64,000 nucleotides of DNA from Aureibacillus halotolerans. Its GTDB lineage: Bacteria > Bacillota > Bacilli > Bacillales > DSM-28697. The DNA is taken from positions 62,001-126,000 of the forward strand of contig NZ_SNYJ01000009.1 of the NCBI RefSeq assembly GCF_004363045.1, read 5' to 3'. The stretch's first letter is position 1. Every line of letters starts with the position of its first letter. This document shows, in pieces, positions 39,928 through 50,057 of the stretch. The position numbers and the translations under genes are program-made. The notes under the pieces are model-generated. The model was given only the letters and a program-made list of their open reading frames with translations, searched no databases and had not been told where the DNA came from.

Positions 39928-42117
39928 CTCCATGTCGATCATCGTTTCAAACGTGTGTTGCTCACCGTTTTGTCTTGCATAAACAAGGGCACGATATATC
40001 CGCTGTCCAGTCAATTTATGCTCAGGCAGTGTTCCACGGAAGACACCGCGTTGAACACGTCGTTGAATGTCAAGAACACGAATAAAATCAAAGGTCACAG
40101 GATCATACAAAAGGATGCCCATTTCCTCCGCCCCTTCAGGCAGATAGACCTCATAATCATACGTTTCTTTTTCATCACCAGGCATCATCTCAAAGCCCAT
40201 AATTCGTGGAAAGTCAACATTTTTCCAGACGTATAGGAAAGGAACATTCACCACCGACTCATCTGACACAACCTCCAAGGTTCCTTCGTGCAGTCCTTTT
40301 TTGGCTTTGTCCACAGTGAGTTGAATGCCAACCTGTTTTTTATGCCCTGCCGGAATGGTTACTGGTGCCGGTAACCTCCATGTAATTCCTTTTTCTCGTG
40401 GTGCTTTTATAAAATACGTCTTCGTCTCTTTGGATAAGTTTTCGATCACAATGCTTGTTTTTTTCGTGCGCTCATTATCCAATTGGCCGAACGACAAGGA
40501 AGAAGGATAAACGAGTGAATGGATCTTTTGTGCTTTATTCACTTGAATTCGTCCTGCCCCTTGAATATGGGCTGGATAGGGATCGCCATATTGATTCACC
40601 AGTTGTTTCGCAGAGTTCATCAATGCTGCCTTTACCTGTATAGGCGACCAATCCGGATGCTGCTCTAGCAACACTGCGGCTGCGCCCGCAACATGAGGAG
40701 CCGCCATACTCGTCCCTTGCATGGCGCGGTAGCCACCAGGAACCGTTGATTGAATATCAACTCCTGGTGCAACGACATCCGGCTTAACCGCCCACGTATG
40801 TGTCACGGGACCACGGGAGCTAAAGGGAGCCATTTGATCCATTGCTTGAATATATTCGGTTTTAAGAGTGGTTTGTCCACGGTTAATTCGTCGAAGCAAA
40901 CGTTGCCCATCTTCTCTCGCAAGCGAAGCCACAGGGATGTTAAGTTTCATCCCAGGATCGACTCCTCCTTGAAACTGGCCTTTTCCGTTGTTGTAAATAA
41001 GGACAGCTACGGCTCCAGCATTTTGCGCATTGTATGCCTTTTCCGTGAAGGGGATGCGTCCGCGTTTTATGAGCGCGACTTTCCCTTTTACATCAGTCAT
41101 ATCATCTTTGCGACCATACCCAGCCACCGTTGCCTCTTCCTTTCCTGATAGCACCCAGTTCGGTGCACCGTCCATAGGAAGGATAGACAATGGGTCCCCA
41201 TTCACTGAGGGCATCAACAGGACAGGAAGTTTTAGCTTTGGAAACGAGGCACCAACCGAAATGGCACCTCCAGACGTTCCTGGCGACCCCACCGACCAAA
41301 GCCCTGGCCCCGTGTTTCCACTGGACGTCACTGCAACTACACCTTTTTCAACTGCAGCATCAAGCGCTTCACTCGTTGGCCAATCTGGTCCGTTCACCGT
41401 ATTGCCGAGGGAAAGATTGATGACGTCCATGCCATCCTCCACCGCTTTTTCAATCGCAGCGAGGACTTGATCTGTCGTTCCCATGCCTTGTGGGCCAAGA
41501 GCACGATAGCCATACAGCTCAGCGCCAGGAGCAACACCTTGCATATCGCCATTCGCTCCAATAATTCCAGCCACATGCGTGCCATGAAATGTCAATGTCG
41601 CTTTGCCTTGAACTGTTTCCATAGGATCCTTGTCCTGATCAATAAAATCGTAGCCTCCACGGAAATTTCCTTTTAAATCTGGGTGAGTGTAGTCAATGCC
41701 CGTGTCGATAACACCAACCTTCACGCCCTTGCCCGTATATTGACTCCGGTGATGCTGGCGCTGGTCCGGGTCACCATAAATAAGCGGAACACTACCTGCC
41801 AGTGCCATTTGATAATTCTGGACTGGTGACTGCGCTGTCACTTCAGTGCCTTCGCCGATACGGTTTAGGTCCTTTGGCATCCCTTTTACAGCAACGCCAT
41901 TCCAGACAGTATCGTACACATGCGAGACTTCAATCTCAGGAAAACGCTGTTGAATCGTCGTCGAGAAAGCCTCTGCATCTCCTGCGACTTTAAAAAGCCT
42001 TACAGTCCGTGCCTCCTTCTCCGCCTGTACCGTTAGCCCAAAAAAAGGATGGCTCGCCAGCAGTGTCACACTGATCAACAGCCATACACAAAAACCCTTC
42101 ATTATCCATTTCATCAT
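39913..42117 (-). CDS. Secreted Vpr-like subtilisin protease with PA domain
   Basis: A 734-residue S8 family serine protease. A signal peptide (about 1-32) is followed by an inhibitor-like propeptide (to ~110). The catalytic triad is Asp138 (VIDTGID), His178 (FHGTHVAG) and Ser470 (GTSMAAPH). A protease-associated (PA) domain is inserted between His and Ser (near VKGKVALIKRGRIPFTEKA), as in Vpr. A C-terminal Ig-like beta domain of ~220 residues follows. It would degrade external protein. GAAGGTGATG precedes the ATG. It stands alone between the atp operon and a composite repeat element. Confidence 0.93.
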   Translation of the reverse strand: MMKWIMKGFCVWLLISVTLLASHPFFGLTVQAEKEARTVRLFKVAGDAEAFSTTIQQRFPEIEVSHVYDTVWNGVAVKGMPKDLNRIGEGTEVTAQSPVQNYQMALAGSVPLIYGDPDQRQHHRSQYTGKGVKVGVIDTGIDYTHPDLKGNFRGGYDFIDQDKDPMETVQGKATLTFHGTHVAGIIGANGDMQGVAPGAELYGYRALGPQGMGTTDQVLAAIEKAVEDGMDVINLSLGNTVNGPDWPTSEALDAAVEKGVVAVTSSGNTGPGLWSVGSPGTSGGAISVGASFPKLKLPVLLMPSVNGDPLSILPMDGAPNWVLSGKEEATVAGYGRKDDMTDVKGKVALIKRGRIPFTEKAYNAQNAGAVAVLIYNNGKGQFQGGVDPGMKLNIPVASLAREDGQRLLRRINRGQTTLKTEYIQAMDQMAPFSSRGPVTHTWAVKPDVVAPGVDIQSTVPGGYRAMQGTSMAAPHVAGAAAVLLEQHPDWSPIQVKAALMNSAKQLVNQYGDPYPAHIQGAGRIQVNKAQKIHSLVYPSSLSFGQLDNERTKKTSIVIENLSKETKTYFIKAPREKGITWRLPAPVTIPAGHKKQVGIQLTVDKAKKGLHEGTLEVVSDESVVNVPFLYVWKNVDFPRIMGFEMMPGDEKETYDYEVYLPEGAEEMGILLYDPVTFDFIRVLDIQRRVQRGVFRGTLPEHKLTGQRIYRALVYARQNGEQHTFETMIDMEQNGP

Positions 42118-42650
42118 TTCTCATCACCTTCTTCTCCTTAAGCTGTGTCATTCCGAAAGAAATAACCAAAGAAAAAGTTGGTTGAGAGGAAACATGTATC
42201 ATCCGGCGCGCTGGATTGGGCTAAAAATGTTAAAAGCAAGCGGTTAATTATTGCTGTTACGAAAAGAACTAGTGCCCCATCAGGTAACGTAGATCTTATT
42301 TTATTCAGGATGAGTTATAGGTCTTGTTTTCGCACAAATGAACAGCTGGAAAACACTCTCTATAGACAAACGGCTATACGTTCGCTTTCCACCCTAAAGA
42401 GTACAAGTGCAACATCGATTCGAAAGGACTTCGTCGTGTTTTCATTGCCGTAGGAGTCTCGCTAGTTACCGTTTTTGGTTATTGTAAAGAACGAATCAAA
42501 TGAGACCGACCTTTTATAGTTTCACTTCATTCCTTTCCCAAACGACATTCGTGTAAATTGAAACATTGCACTTGGTTGCCACACGGCTTTTACCCTCTAT
42601 ACGAGACCAAGCCACAATAAACAATGTACGCAGAAACAAACATCAGCGTA

Positions 42651-42818
42651 GTCAACATACGTAGACTCTAGTGGGATCAGCGCGAGCTGAAGATCCCCTC
42701 GGAAAGCCTGCTTTCCGAGGAAGCTGAAGCCGTGCCCCACAGTAAAGAAAACACGATGAGGTACTCGCGAATCGATGTTGACCTTATACCCTTTAGGGTG
42801 CAAGCGAAGTATGTTGAC
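42651..42818 (+). repeat. Structured intergenic element, copy 3 (with ~58-bp insertion)
   Basis: Bounded by the perfect inverted repeat GTCAACATAC and GTATGTTGAC. The central hairpin is CCTCGGAAAGC with GCTTTCCGAGG; the outer tract is GTGGG with CCCAC. It is longer than the others because ~58 bp resembling part of the surrounding composite element are inserted before the right end. Confidence 0.85.
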
Positions 42819-43091
42819 GGAGCGATCGTCATTCCCGTGCATCCTAGCGCATCCTCAACTCGAAAAAACCTCGTCATGACTTCTTAGTCGTGGAGTCTCG
42901 CTAGTCGTCGCTTTTGGTTTATGATAAAGGGCGAATCAAATGAGACCGACCTTTTATAGTTTCACTTCATTCCTTTACCAAACGACTTTCGTGTAAATTG
43001 AAACATTGTACTTGGTTGCAACACGGCTTTTTACCCTCTATACAAGACCAAGCCACAATAAACAATGTACGCAGAAACAAACATCAGCGTA

Positions 43092-43201
43092 GCCAACATA
43101 CGTAGACTCTAGTGGGATCAGCGCGAGCTGAAGATCCCCTCGGAAAGCCTGCTTTCCGATGAAGCTGAAGCCGTTCCCCACAGAAAGCGAAGTATGTTGA
43201 C
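43092..43201 (+). repeat. Structured intergenic element, copy 4
   Basis: Bounded by GCCAACATAC and GTATGTTGAC, 110 bp. Same hairpin as copy 3 except that one 3'-arm base near the stem foot differs (CCGATG for CCGAGG), weakening one pair. Confidence 0.85.
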
Positions 43202-43495
43202 GGAGCGATCCATAAAGACCTCGTCGTGTTTTCTTTGCTGCTGGAGTCTCACTAGTAGCCGTTTTTGGTTTATGATACAGAACCAATGATATGAGATAGA
43301 CCTTGTTGATTCAATTTCGACCATAACCAACTAAGTAGTGGAAAGGGCGCTAGCCTACCTTCTCCGAAAACGAAATAAACCCCACAACGTCTACACGCTG
43401 GAGGATTGTATTTCGTGACTTTTGCTGTTAATAACGAGGACGCGAAGCATGGATGAAAGTTATTCTCTAAAAGAAGGCTTATTCGTTTGTTTTAT

Positions 43496-43987
43496 CTATT
43501 TCAAAACGGACGATCTTACCTCCGAAAAATAACTCATCTCCAAGGAGGACGCATGCTTTGATTTCAAAGACACTTTTTTCTGACTCTTCTCCTCATTCTT
43601 GTGGTTGTTGGAGAAGCTTTTGCGAAAAGACCCTTCTTCTAATTTCATATCGATAAAATCGAGAATTTGTTGCAAAGAAGCCATCTGACCAGCAATCTTT
43701 TCCCGATGGTCTTGTACCTGTTTCATCAGCTCAGGATATTGTTCCAGAGAATCTGAATTGGAAATCGCCAAGAAAGGGCGCATCTGTTCCAGAGACATCC
43801 CAGTTTTTTTCAAACAAGATATCAGTTCGATCATCTGGAGATCCTTTTGAGAGTAAATCCGGTGGCCGTTCCTCTTTCGTTCAGCCTTAGGAAGGAGTTC
43901 AATCTTTTCATAATATCGAATTGTATCTGTTGAAATAGCAGTTCTCTCAGCAATTTGTTTTATTGTAAACATTTGCTTCTCGTTCAT
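43496..43987 (-). CDS. MerR-family transcriptional regulator
   Basis: A 163-residue regulator. The winged helix-turn-helix (MFTIKQIAERTAISTDTIRYYEKIELLP) is followed by a dimerising coiled coil (to ~120). There is no Cys pair for metal binding, which points to the AdhR/YfmP-like group that senses aldehydes or small organics. The C-terminal ~35 residues are polar and variable. GGAGGC precedes the ATG. It is divergent from an SDR gene whose promoter carries a MerR-type operator. Confidence 0.9.
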   Translation of the reverse strand: MNEKQMFTIKQIAERTAISTDTIRYYEKIELLPKAERKRNGHRIYSQKDLQMIELISCLKKTGMSLEQMRPFLAISNSDSLEQYPELMKQVQDHREKIAGQMASLQQILDFIDMKLEEGSFRKSFSNNHKNEEKSQKKVSLKSKHASSLEMSYFSEVRSSVLK

Positions 43988-44047
43988 CGCTTGCCTCCTA
44001 ATTGTATTGACTTAAGCTCGTTGGAATTCAAGACGATCTTTCTTCTT

Positions 44048-44078
44048 GACTTGAAGTCGACTCCAAGATATACACTAC
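44048..44078 (+). promoter_or_regulatory. MerR-type promoter/operator of the SDR gene
   Basis: TTGACT (44048-44053) and TACACT (44073-44078) are 19 bp apart, the over-long spacing used by MerR activators. The spacer carries the dyad CTTGAAGT-CG-ACTCCAAG (44052-44069), one mismatch from perfect. The regulator would twist this DNA to bring -35 and -10 into register. Confidence 0.8.
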
Positions 44079-44118
44079 GAACGATTCACTAAAACCCACT
44101 CACAGGAGGCGTCAATTA

Positions 44119-44982
44119 ATGAGTATAGAACAGCCATCACGCATTGCAATGATTACAGGTGCAAACAGCGGGATTGGATTGGAATTAACCCTGCAATTGT
44201 TAGCAAAGGGCTGGCAAGTCGTTACGTTGAACCGTTCTGACTTTCCTTTAGGTAGCTCGGCTATTCAAAAAGCCATCGCGTCTGGCAGACTTCGGAATTA
44301 TAAAGTGAGGGACCTTACTGATTATACCAGTTTGCATGAGGCTTTAGGGGAAATCAAGAGCAAAGAACAACATATTGATGTACTGTTTAATAATGCTGGA
44401 GGAAGCTTTGATGATTTAGAGTCCTCTAAACAAGGGCGTGAGCTGCATTATGAACTAATGGCTGTCGTTCCATATATTATCGTGATGGAAATGATGTCGT
44501 TGTTAAAAACGGGTCACATAAAAACGGTTATAAACACTTCATCTTCAGTTATAGTAATCCCCAGTGAAGTAAGCATTGCTACTCTTGAGCACCCAACGAA
44601 ATTCCGCAAGCTGTTTGGCCCCTATGCATCGTCCAAGCTGGCCCTTACACTATGGACCTATGCGGTTGCACCACAGCTCGCCAAAGATCAGATCAACATT
44701 CGAAGCGTCGACCCCGGAGGAAATAACACATTAAAAAAAGGGAAGAAATCCGGATTGCCCCTCCCTATCGAATGGCTTCAGAGATTTGTTTTCCCTAAAC
44801 CAACACACGGAGCTAAACAGTTATACGAGGGAGCTTTTGAAACACATCTTAATGAATCAGGTGTGTTTATCTCAAAGGGAAAGATTTCAAAAATAAAGTT
44901 TATTGATCAGGCACCGGAACTATTAGAAAGAATGCACACGCTATACACCAATGAATTTCTACCTCTCAAAAAAAGGGTCTAA
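44119..44982 (+). CDS. Short-chain dehydrogenase/reductase
   Basis: A 287-residue NAD(P)-dependent oxidoreductase. The cofactor loop is TGANSGIG, the structural motif NNAG is present, and the catalytic pair is YASSK with Ser in the upstream INTSSS strand. Overall it resembles protochlorophyllide/retinol-dehydrogenase-like SDRs. Substrate unknown; control by an AdhR-like MerR suggests a reactive carbonyl. CAGGAGGC precedes the ATG. Followed by ~240 bp without a supported gene. Confidence 0.88.
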   Translation: MSIEQPSRIAMITGANSGIGLELTLQLLAKGWQVVTLNRSDFPLGSSAIQKAIASGRLRNYKVRDLTDYTSLHEALGEIKSKEQHIDVLFNNAGGSFDDLESSKQGRELHYELMAVVPYIIVMEMMSLLKTGHIKTVINTSSSVIVIPSEVSIATLEHPTKFRKLFGPYASSKLALTLWTYAVAPQLAKDQINIRSVDPGGNNTLKKGKKSGLPLPIEWLQRFVFPKPTHGAKQLYEGAFETHLNESGVFISKGKISKIKFIDQAPELLERMHTLYTNEFLPLKKRV

Positions 44983-45169
44983 GTCAAATGTTGGGGTTGG
45001 CGCGAATACGCCTGCCCCTTTTAACCCTAGTACCTCCGTAATATACTGCACAAAACACACAACTCCTATCGCACGCTTGGTTTTGGTCGACTTAAATGTA
45101 CGAGATTCCGGAGCTTGCGTGTTTTTTTGTGCAAATTGTGCCTATACCCCAACAAATAGTATAGAACCC

Positions 45170-45212
45170 CAAAAAACTACCCAGTAGTCTCTGTATGACT
45201 TCTGGGCAGTTG
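45170..45212. terminator. Terminator of mnaA
   Basis: Arms AACTGCCCAGAAGTC and GACTACTGGGTAGTT (minus strand) pair with few mismatches, followed by six T. It follows the mnaA stop codon. Confidence 0.85.
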
Positions 45213-45228
45213 TAAAATATGAGCATTA

Positions 45229-46377
45229 TTATTTTTTAGGCACGAATGCCGGTGGGCGTTCCTCTAACTTGTTGAAATGATATAGGATCGCTTCAACAAT
45301 TCGGCGAGAGGCTTGTCCATCACCGTAAGGATTCGCCGCACGTGCCATTAGTTGATGGGCACTGTCATTGGTTAGTAATGCGGTTGCCTGATCGTACACA
45401 ACTTGTTCATCTGTACCGACCAGTTTTAGCGTTCCTGCTTCAATGCCTTCTGGGCGTTCTGTCGTGTCGCGCAGCACAAGTACTGGCACGCCTAATGAAG
45501 GGGCTTCTTCCTGAACGCCGCCAGAATCCGTCAAAATGAGGTGTGCTCGGGAAGCGAGATTGTGAAAATCAATAACCCCTAACGGTTCAATTAAGTGTAT
45601 GCGAGGATGATCCCCAAGTTCTTTATTGGCAATCTCCTGAACAGCTGGATTTAAGTGAACCGGATAAACGACTTGCACATCTTCTTGTTCATCCGCAATT
45701 CTGCGCACTGCTCTAAAGATATTGTGCATCGGTTGACCGATATTCTCTCTGCGGTGTGCCGTCATGAGAACGAGTCTGTCATTGCCTAGCTTCTCTAGAA
45801 CGCTATGTGCATAATCGCTTTGAACGGTTGTAGACAGCGCATCAATAGCGGTGTTTCCAGTAATAAAGATATGTTCATTCGCTTTGTTTTCCTGGCGAAG
45901 GTTTCTTGCCGCTTTTTCAGTCGGAGCAAAATGCAAGTCCGCGAGCACTCCTGTAAGCTGCCGGTTCATTTCTTCAGGAAATGGAGAAAACTTGTTCCAC
46001 GTCCGTAAACCCGCCTCCACATGACCGACCGCTACTTGATTATAAAATGCTGCCAAGCTCGCAATAAAGGTTGTTGTTGTATCGCCATGCACGAGCACGA
46101 CGTCGGGCTTCACATCTTTCATGATGCCATCCAAGCCCTCAAGACCTCTTGTCGTGACTTCGGTTAGCGTTTGACGAGCCTTCATAATGTTTAAGTCATA
46201 GTCAGGTTTCACATCAAATACATCGAGCACTTGATCGAGCATTTCACGATGCTGCGCTGTTACAGTAACAATCGATTCAATTTCGTCGTACTTTTCTAGC
46301 TCCAGCACTAGTGGCGCCATCTTTACTGCCTCGGGGCGTGTACCAAAAATCGTCATGACACGAAGTTTTTCAGTCAA
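45229..46377 (-). CDS. mnaA: UDP-N-acetylglucosamine 2-epimerase (non-hydrolysing)
   Basis: A 382-residue cytosolic enzyme interconverting UDP-GlcNAc and UDP-ManNAc, needed for the linkage unit of wall teichoic acid and related polymers. Family motifs FGTRPEAVKMAPL and LTDSGGVQEEAPSLG are present. The start is TTG at 46377 after GGGAGAG, giving the usual length. It follows upp, as in B. subtilis. Confidence 0.95.
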   Translation of the reverse strand: MTEKLRVMTIFGTRPEAVKMAPLVLELEKYDEIESIVTVTAQHREMLDQVLDVFDVKPDYDLNIMKARQTLTEVTTRGLEGLDGIMKDVKPDVVLVHGDTTTTFIASLAAFYNQVAVGHVEAGLRTWNKFSPFPEEMNRQLTGVLADLHFAPTEKAARNLRQENKANEHIFITGNTAIDALSTTVQSDYAHSVLEKLGNDRLVLMTAHRRENIGQPMHNIFRAVRRIADEQEDVQVVYPVHLNPAVQEIANKELGDHPRIHLIEPLGVIDFHNLASRAHLILTDSGGVQEEAPSLGVPVLVLRDTTERPEGIEAGTLKLVGTDEQVVYDQATALLTNDSAHQLMARAANPYGDGQASRRIVEAILYHFNKLEERPPAFVPKK

Positions 46378-46397
46378 AGTAACGTTCTCTCCCTTCG

Positions 46398-47027
46398 TTA
46401 TTTTGTTCCGAACAAGCGGTCGCCTGCGTCACCCAATCCAGGAATAATATAGCCTTTTTCGTTCAAGCGTTCATCCTGCGCGGCTAAATAAATGTCGACG
46501 TCTGGATGTTCTTTTGTAACAAGCTCAACGCCTTCTGGAGCAGCAATAATACAAATTAAGCGGATATTTTTCGCTCCACGCTTCTTCAAGGAATGAATCG
46601 CTTCGACAGCCGATCCACCTGTTGCCAACATCGGGTCAACGACAAGCAATTCACGCTCCTCAATATCCGACGGGAGCTTCACATAGTATTCGACCGGCTG
46701 TAATGTTTCCGGATCACGATACAGTCCTACATGACCGACACGGGCCGTCGGAATCAGTTGTTTAATGCCATCAACCATTCCAAGACCTGCGCGCAAAATA
46801 GGAATGATGCCAAGCTTTTTCCCTTCTAGCACCTTAGCTTTTGCTGTCGCTACCGGGGTTTCTACCGTTGTATCCATCAAGGGCAAATCGCGGGTAATTT
46901 CATATGCCATTAGCCCAGCCACTTCATCAATGAGCTCCCGAAACTCCTTTGTTCCTGTTTCTTTGTTACGAATGTACGTTAGTTTATGTTGAATGAGCGG
47001 GTGGTCGAATACATATACTTTTCCCAT
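46398..47027 (-). CDS. upp: Uracil phosphoribosyltransferase
   Basis: A 209-residue cytosolic pyrimidine-salvage enzyme making UMP from uracil and PRPP. The PRPP-binding loop [12 protein letters not shown] and the uracil-binding [13 protein letters not shown] end are intact. GGGGAG precedes the ATG. It lies between glyA and mnaA. Confidence 0.97.
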   Translation of the reverse strand: MGKVYVFDHPLIQHKLTYIRNKETGTKEFRELIDEVAGLMAYEITRDLPLMDTTVETPVATAKAKVLEGKKLGIIPILRAGLGMVDGIKQLIPTARVGHVGLYRDPETLQPVEYYVKLPSDIEERELLVVDPMLATGGSAVEAIHSLKKRGAKNIRLICIIAAPEGVELVTKEHPDVDIYLAAQDERLNEKGYIIPGLGDAGDRLFGTK

Positions 47028-47124
47028 GCTCTCTCCCCTTTCGTCAATTGGCTCTAATCCTTAGAGAATTGTACAGAAAAAGCCTTGATAGATCAAGCAC
47101 TTAACTGGTCAGTTAGCGGCATAG

Positions 47125-47150
47125 AAAAAAGGATTGGCATGAACCAATCC
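47125..47150 (-). terminator. Terminator of glyA
   Basis: GGATTGG and CCAATCC form a 7-bp stem with a six-base loop, followed by six T on the minus strand. Confidence 0.85.
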
Positions 47151-47165
47151 CATTTCTACGCATTA

Positions 47166-48413
47166 TTACCCAAGTGACGGGTACATCGGAAACTTAGAAG
47201 TAAGCTTAGCTACGCGCTCAGCTGCTTCTTTTTTTGCTTCCTCTGAATCTACATTTTTCAAGACAAGGGCAATGATGGCAGCCACTTCACGGATGTGCTC
47301 TTCTTTAAAGCCGCGAGTCGTAACCGCTGCTGTTCCTAAACGAACACCACTTGTGACAAATGGTTTTTCTGGGTCAAACGGAATGGCGTTTTTGTTGCAA
47401 GTGACGCCTACCTCATCAAGGGCATGCTCGGCTACTTTCCCGGTGATGCCAAGGGTTTGCAAGTCAAGAAGGACAAGATGGTTGTCTGTCCCACCAGAGA
47501 CAATTTGAACGCCTTCTTCTATTAACGTCTCCGCAAGCACAACCGCATTTTTAATCACTTGTTTAGAGTACGTTTTAAACTCATCTTGAAGGACTTCTCC
47601 AAAAGAGACGGCCTTGGCAGCGATGACGTGCATAAGTGGTCCACCTTGAATGCCAGGAAAAATCGATTTGTCGATCTTTTTGCCATCTTCTTCACTGCAC
47701 AAAATCATCCCACCACGAGGACCGCGCAATGTTTTATGCGTTGTTGTCGTTACGAAATGCGCATGACCAACTGGCGTCGGGTGATCGCCTGTCGCAACCA
47801 AGCCTGCAATATGAGCCATGTCAACCATGAGGTATGCCCCAACTTCATCCGCAATCTCACGGAATTTCGCAAAGTCGATTGTGCGAGGGTATGCGCTCGC
47901 CCCTGCAACAATCATTTTCGGCTTATGCGTCAACGCTTTTTGACGAACATCTTCATAATCAATCGTTTGATTTTCCTTCGTCACACCATAATCAACGAAA
48001 TCAAATTCTTTTCCGCTGAAGTTGACTGGGCTTCCGTGTGTCAAATGCCCGCCATGGCTAAGATTCATACCGAGAACTTTATCGCCATGCTCTAAAAAGG
48101 CATAATAGACGGCCATATTCGCTTGTGCGCCTGAATGCGCTTGGACGTTTACATACTCCGCGCCGAAAATTTGTTTGGCGCGATCTCGAGCTAAATCCTC
48201 AACGATATCGACATATTCACAGCCTCCATAATACCTTTTCCCAGGGTATCCTTCAGCATATTTGTTCGTTAAGACAGAGCCTTGTGCTTCCATGACAGCT
48301 TGTGACACAAAATTTTCTGAAGCAATGAGCTCAATTTTGTCTCGTTGTCTTCCAAGTTCCTTTTGAATGGCTTCAAAAACGTCCCGATCTTGATCACGCA
48401 GTGTAGAATCCAT
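47166..48413 (-). CDS. glyA: Serine hydroxymethyltransferase
   Basis: A 415-residue PLP enzyme converting serine and tetrahydrofolate to glycine and methylene-tetrahydrofolate. The PLP lysine is Lys227 in [12 protein letters not shown]. Full length and conserved throughout. The region upstream (48414-48600) is A/T-rich and could hold a purine-type operator, but I could not support one. Confidence 0.98.
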   Translation of the reverse strand: MDSTLRDQDRDVFEAIQKELGRQRDKIELIASENFVSQAVMEAQGSVLTNKYAEGYPGKRYYGGCEYVDIVEDLARDRAKQIFGAEYVNVQAHSGAQANMAVYYAFLEHGDKVLGMNLSHGGHLTHGSPVNFSGKEFDFVDYGVTKENQTIDYEDVRQKALTHKPKMIVAGASAYPRTIDFAKFREIADEVGAYLMVDMAHIAGLVATGDHPTPVGHAHFVTTTTHKTLRGPRGGMILCSEEDGKKIDKSIFPGIQGGPLMHVIAAKAVSFGEVLQDEFKTYSKQVIKNAVVLAETLIEEGVQIVSGGTDNHLVLLDLQTLGITGKVAEHALDEVGVTCNKNAIPFDPEKPFVTSGVRLGTAAVTTRGFKEEHIREVAAIIALVLKNVDSEEAKKEAAERVAKLTSKFPMYPSLG

Positions 48414-48631
48414 GGAATATCCCTCTTTTCAAAAAATTGTCTAAGTGCATGTGTCATTCGGCAAATGATTGATTTCTGTTGTACAAATGTAGAACATTCG
48501 CTTACATTGTACCTCATTCAATTTCTTTTTGTAATAAAATCCGTACGATTTTTAATTTTTTTTGATTTTTATTCGTTTTCTTATCGTTGAAAACGATTTA
48601 TGAGGCTAAAAAAAGAAGAATCCTATACAAC

Positions 48632-49174
48632 TTACTCCTGTACGTAGACCGCACGTTCGCCACCAATTCGCTTTAAACGTGTGGTCGCCAAAACAATTGG
48701 CGCTTCTCCAATACGCAAAATTGTGCTACGAAGTGGTACTGCCACGGGCTTTAAGTGCATGCCGATGAGCGTTTGTCCAATATCAATGCCACCGTCTGCT
48801 TGAATGTTTTCGACGACAACAGGGTCTGCAAACTGACGATAGGCATGTGCTGCCATGGCCCCTCCAGCTTTGGCTACCGGAATCACAAACACCGGATTGT
48901 AGCCTCGGCGTTGTGCAGCTTCACGTTCTAGGACAAGGGCACGATTTAAATGTTCACAAGATTGAAAGGCCAGCTGCAATTGATGCTGACGCGACCAGTT
49001 GTTCAGCTGGGCATATAGCGCTTGAGCTACATCTGCACTGCCACTGGAGCCAATATGTTGCCCTGACACTTCACTCGTGCTGCAGCCCACAACAATCAGG
49101 CTGTCCTTTGAAAATTGAGCCACTGACATAAATTCATCAAGAGCCGTTGATAGCTCTGAATACAGCTCATTCAT
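48632..49174 (-). CDS. ywlG: YwlG family protein (DUF436, TIGR01440)
   Basis: A 180-residue conserved Firmicute protein of unknown function. Motifs such as VVGCSTSEVSGQHIGSSGS and GGIDIGQTLIGMHLKPVAVP are recognisable. It is regularly found between ywlE and glyA. GGAGGG precedes the ATG at 49174. Its start lies only four bases after the ywlE stop codon. Confidence 0.9.
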   Translation of the reverse strand: MNELYSELSTALDEFMSVAQFSKDSLIVVGCSTSEVSGQHIGSSGSADVAQALYAQLNNWSRQHQLQLAFQSCEHLNRALVLEREAAQRRGYNPVFVIPVAKAGGAMAAHAYRQFADPVVVENIQADGGIDIGQTLIGMHLKPVAVPLRSTILRIGEAPIVLATTRLKRIGGERAVYVQE

Positions 49175-49178
49175 CTGA

Positions 49179-49754
49179 TCAACTCCCTCCGTCATCTGCT
49201 TCAAGACGCTTAAAAAGACGATCTAATAGGTCTGAAACCTCTGAAAACGTCTGTTCATACGCTGCTGAACTCCCACCAAACGGATCGACAATGTCCATAT
49301 CTCCGAGCGATTGAATGGCCTGTTCCAACGTCTCAATGTCTTGCTGCGTGTGCTTAGTTGGCGTGTTTCCGAGAGCAATCTGCATCGCCTGTTCAGCCTT
49401 TAGAGCATCTAGCTGCTTCCAGAGATCTAATCCAAGGACATATTCCTTCAATGTAAAGCACCGATCAGCGACATGTGGGTGCGACATGACAATGACGGAT
49501 TTATGAGTCATTTCCATTGTCAAAATAAGATCTGCCCATGCAAGCACGTCCTGCGACACGGGTGCTGACGCATGGTTTATCGACACGCCGCTTGATGCCA
49601 GGACAGCTGCTGTTTTTTGGTTTGCCGGGGCACCAGGTGCTGCGGATATGCCTGCGGATTTTGCGACCATCCCATTCGGTGCCTGTGCATTAAATATCGC
49701 CTCTGCCATAGGACTCCGACACGTATTTCCCGTACACACAAACAAAACCTTCAT
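49179..49754 (-). CDS. ywlE: Low-molecular-weight phosphatase, probably protein-arginine-phosphatase YwlE
   Basis: A 191-residue protein. The phosphate loop CTGNTCRSPMAE holds nucleophile Cys7, Arg13 and the Thr that in YwlE gives selectivity for phosphoarginine. The general acid Asp lies in the DPFGGS loop. It would reverse McsB phosphorylation of arginine, acting on protein quality control. It is ~40 residues longer than B. subtilis YwlE, with the extra length mainly in the central LGLDLWKQLDALKAEQAMQ stretch. The binding site before the ATG at 49754 is weak. Confidence 0.88.
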   Translation of the reverse strand: MKVLFVCTGNTCRSPMAEAIFNAQAPNGMVAKSAGISAAPGAPANQKTAAVLASSGVSINHASAPVSQDVLAWADLILTMEMTHKSVIVMSHPHVADRCFTLKEYVLGLDLWKQLDALKAEQAMQIALGNTPTKHTQQDIETLEQAIQSLGDMDIVDPFGGSSAAYEQTFSEVSDLLDRLFKRLEADDGGS

Positions 49755-49979
49755 GTTTTCACCGTTCCTACCCACTTTTTTTCATATCATAAAGCCAAAT
49801 CTGAGGCAACGCAAGTAAACAAGCGTAACACATTCCAAAATAAGGATTGCATTTCGTTGCAGAGTGGACGGTTCTCTCGGTGAGAAATCAGTCATCTCCA
49901 ATCCAGAGAGATAAGACGCATATGTACTAAAATGTCCATTGGAGGATGATCGCCAGGAGATTCGACGGTAGTAAAAAAT

Positions 49980-50025
49980 GAAAAGCCGCCCAAAAAGTCA
50001 CAACGATGACTTTTTAGACAGCCCC
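49980..50025. terminator. Terminator of mntP
   Basis: AAAAAGTCA and TGACTTTTT pair around a short loop, extended by GGCTGTC/GCGGCTT-type pairing. A/T runs on both sides. A related hairpin lies at 51640. Confidence 0.75.
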
Positions 50026-50057
50026 TACCGTTCTCCAAATCAAAATACTTCTGTATG

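Larger units (their letters stand above)
42270..43352. mobile_element. Composite MITE-like element, copy B (with internal duplication)
   Basis: A ~1083-bp non-coding element beginning TAGTGCCC (42270-42277) and ending GGGCGCTA (43345-43352), seven of eight bases matching as an inverted repeat. Its left ~230 bp and right ~40 bp match copy A at 6907. The middle is duplicated: the block GAGACCGACCTTTTATAGTT occurs twice, each followed by a structured element (42651-42818 and 43092-43201). No transposase gene. It lies between the subtilase gene and the MerR/SDR pair. Confidence 0.72.

Noticed and set aside
48500-48590. PurR boxes upstream of glyA
   Set aside because: CGAAT and CCGTAC half-sites occur, but spacing and flanks do not fit the paired-box rule well enough.
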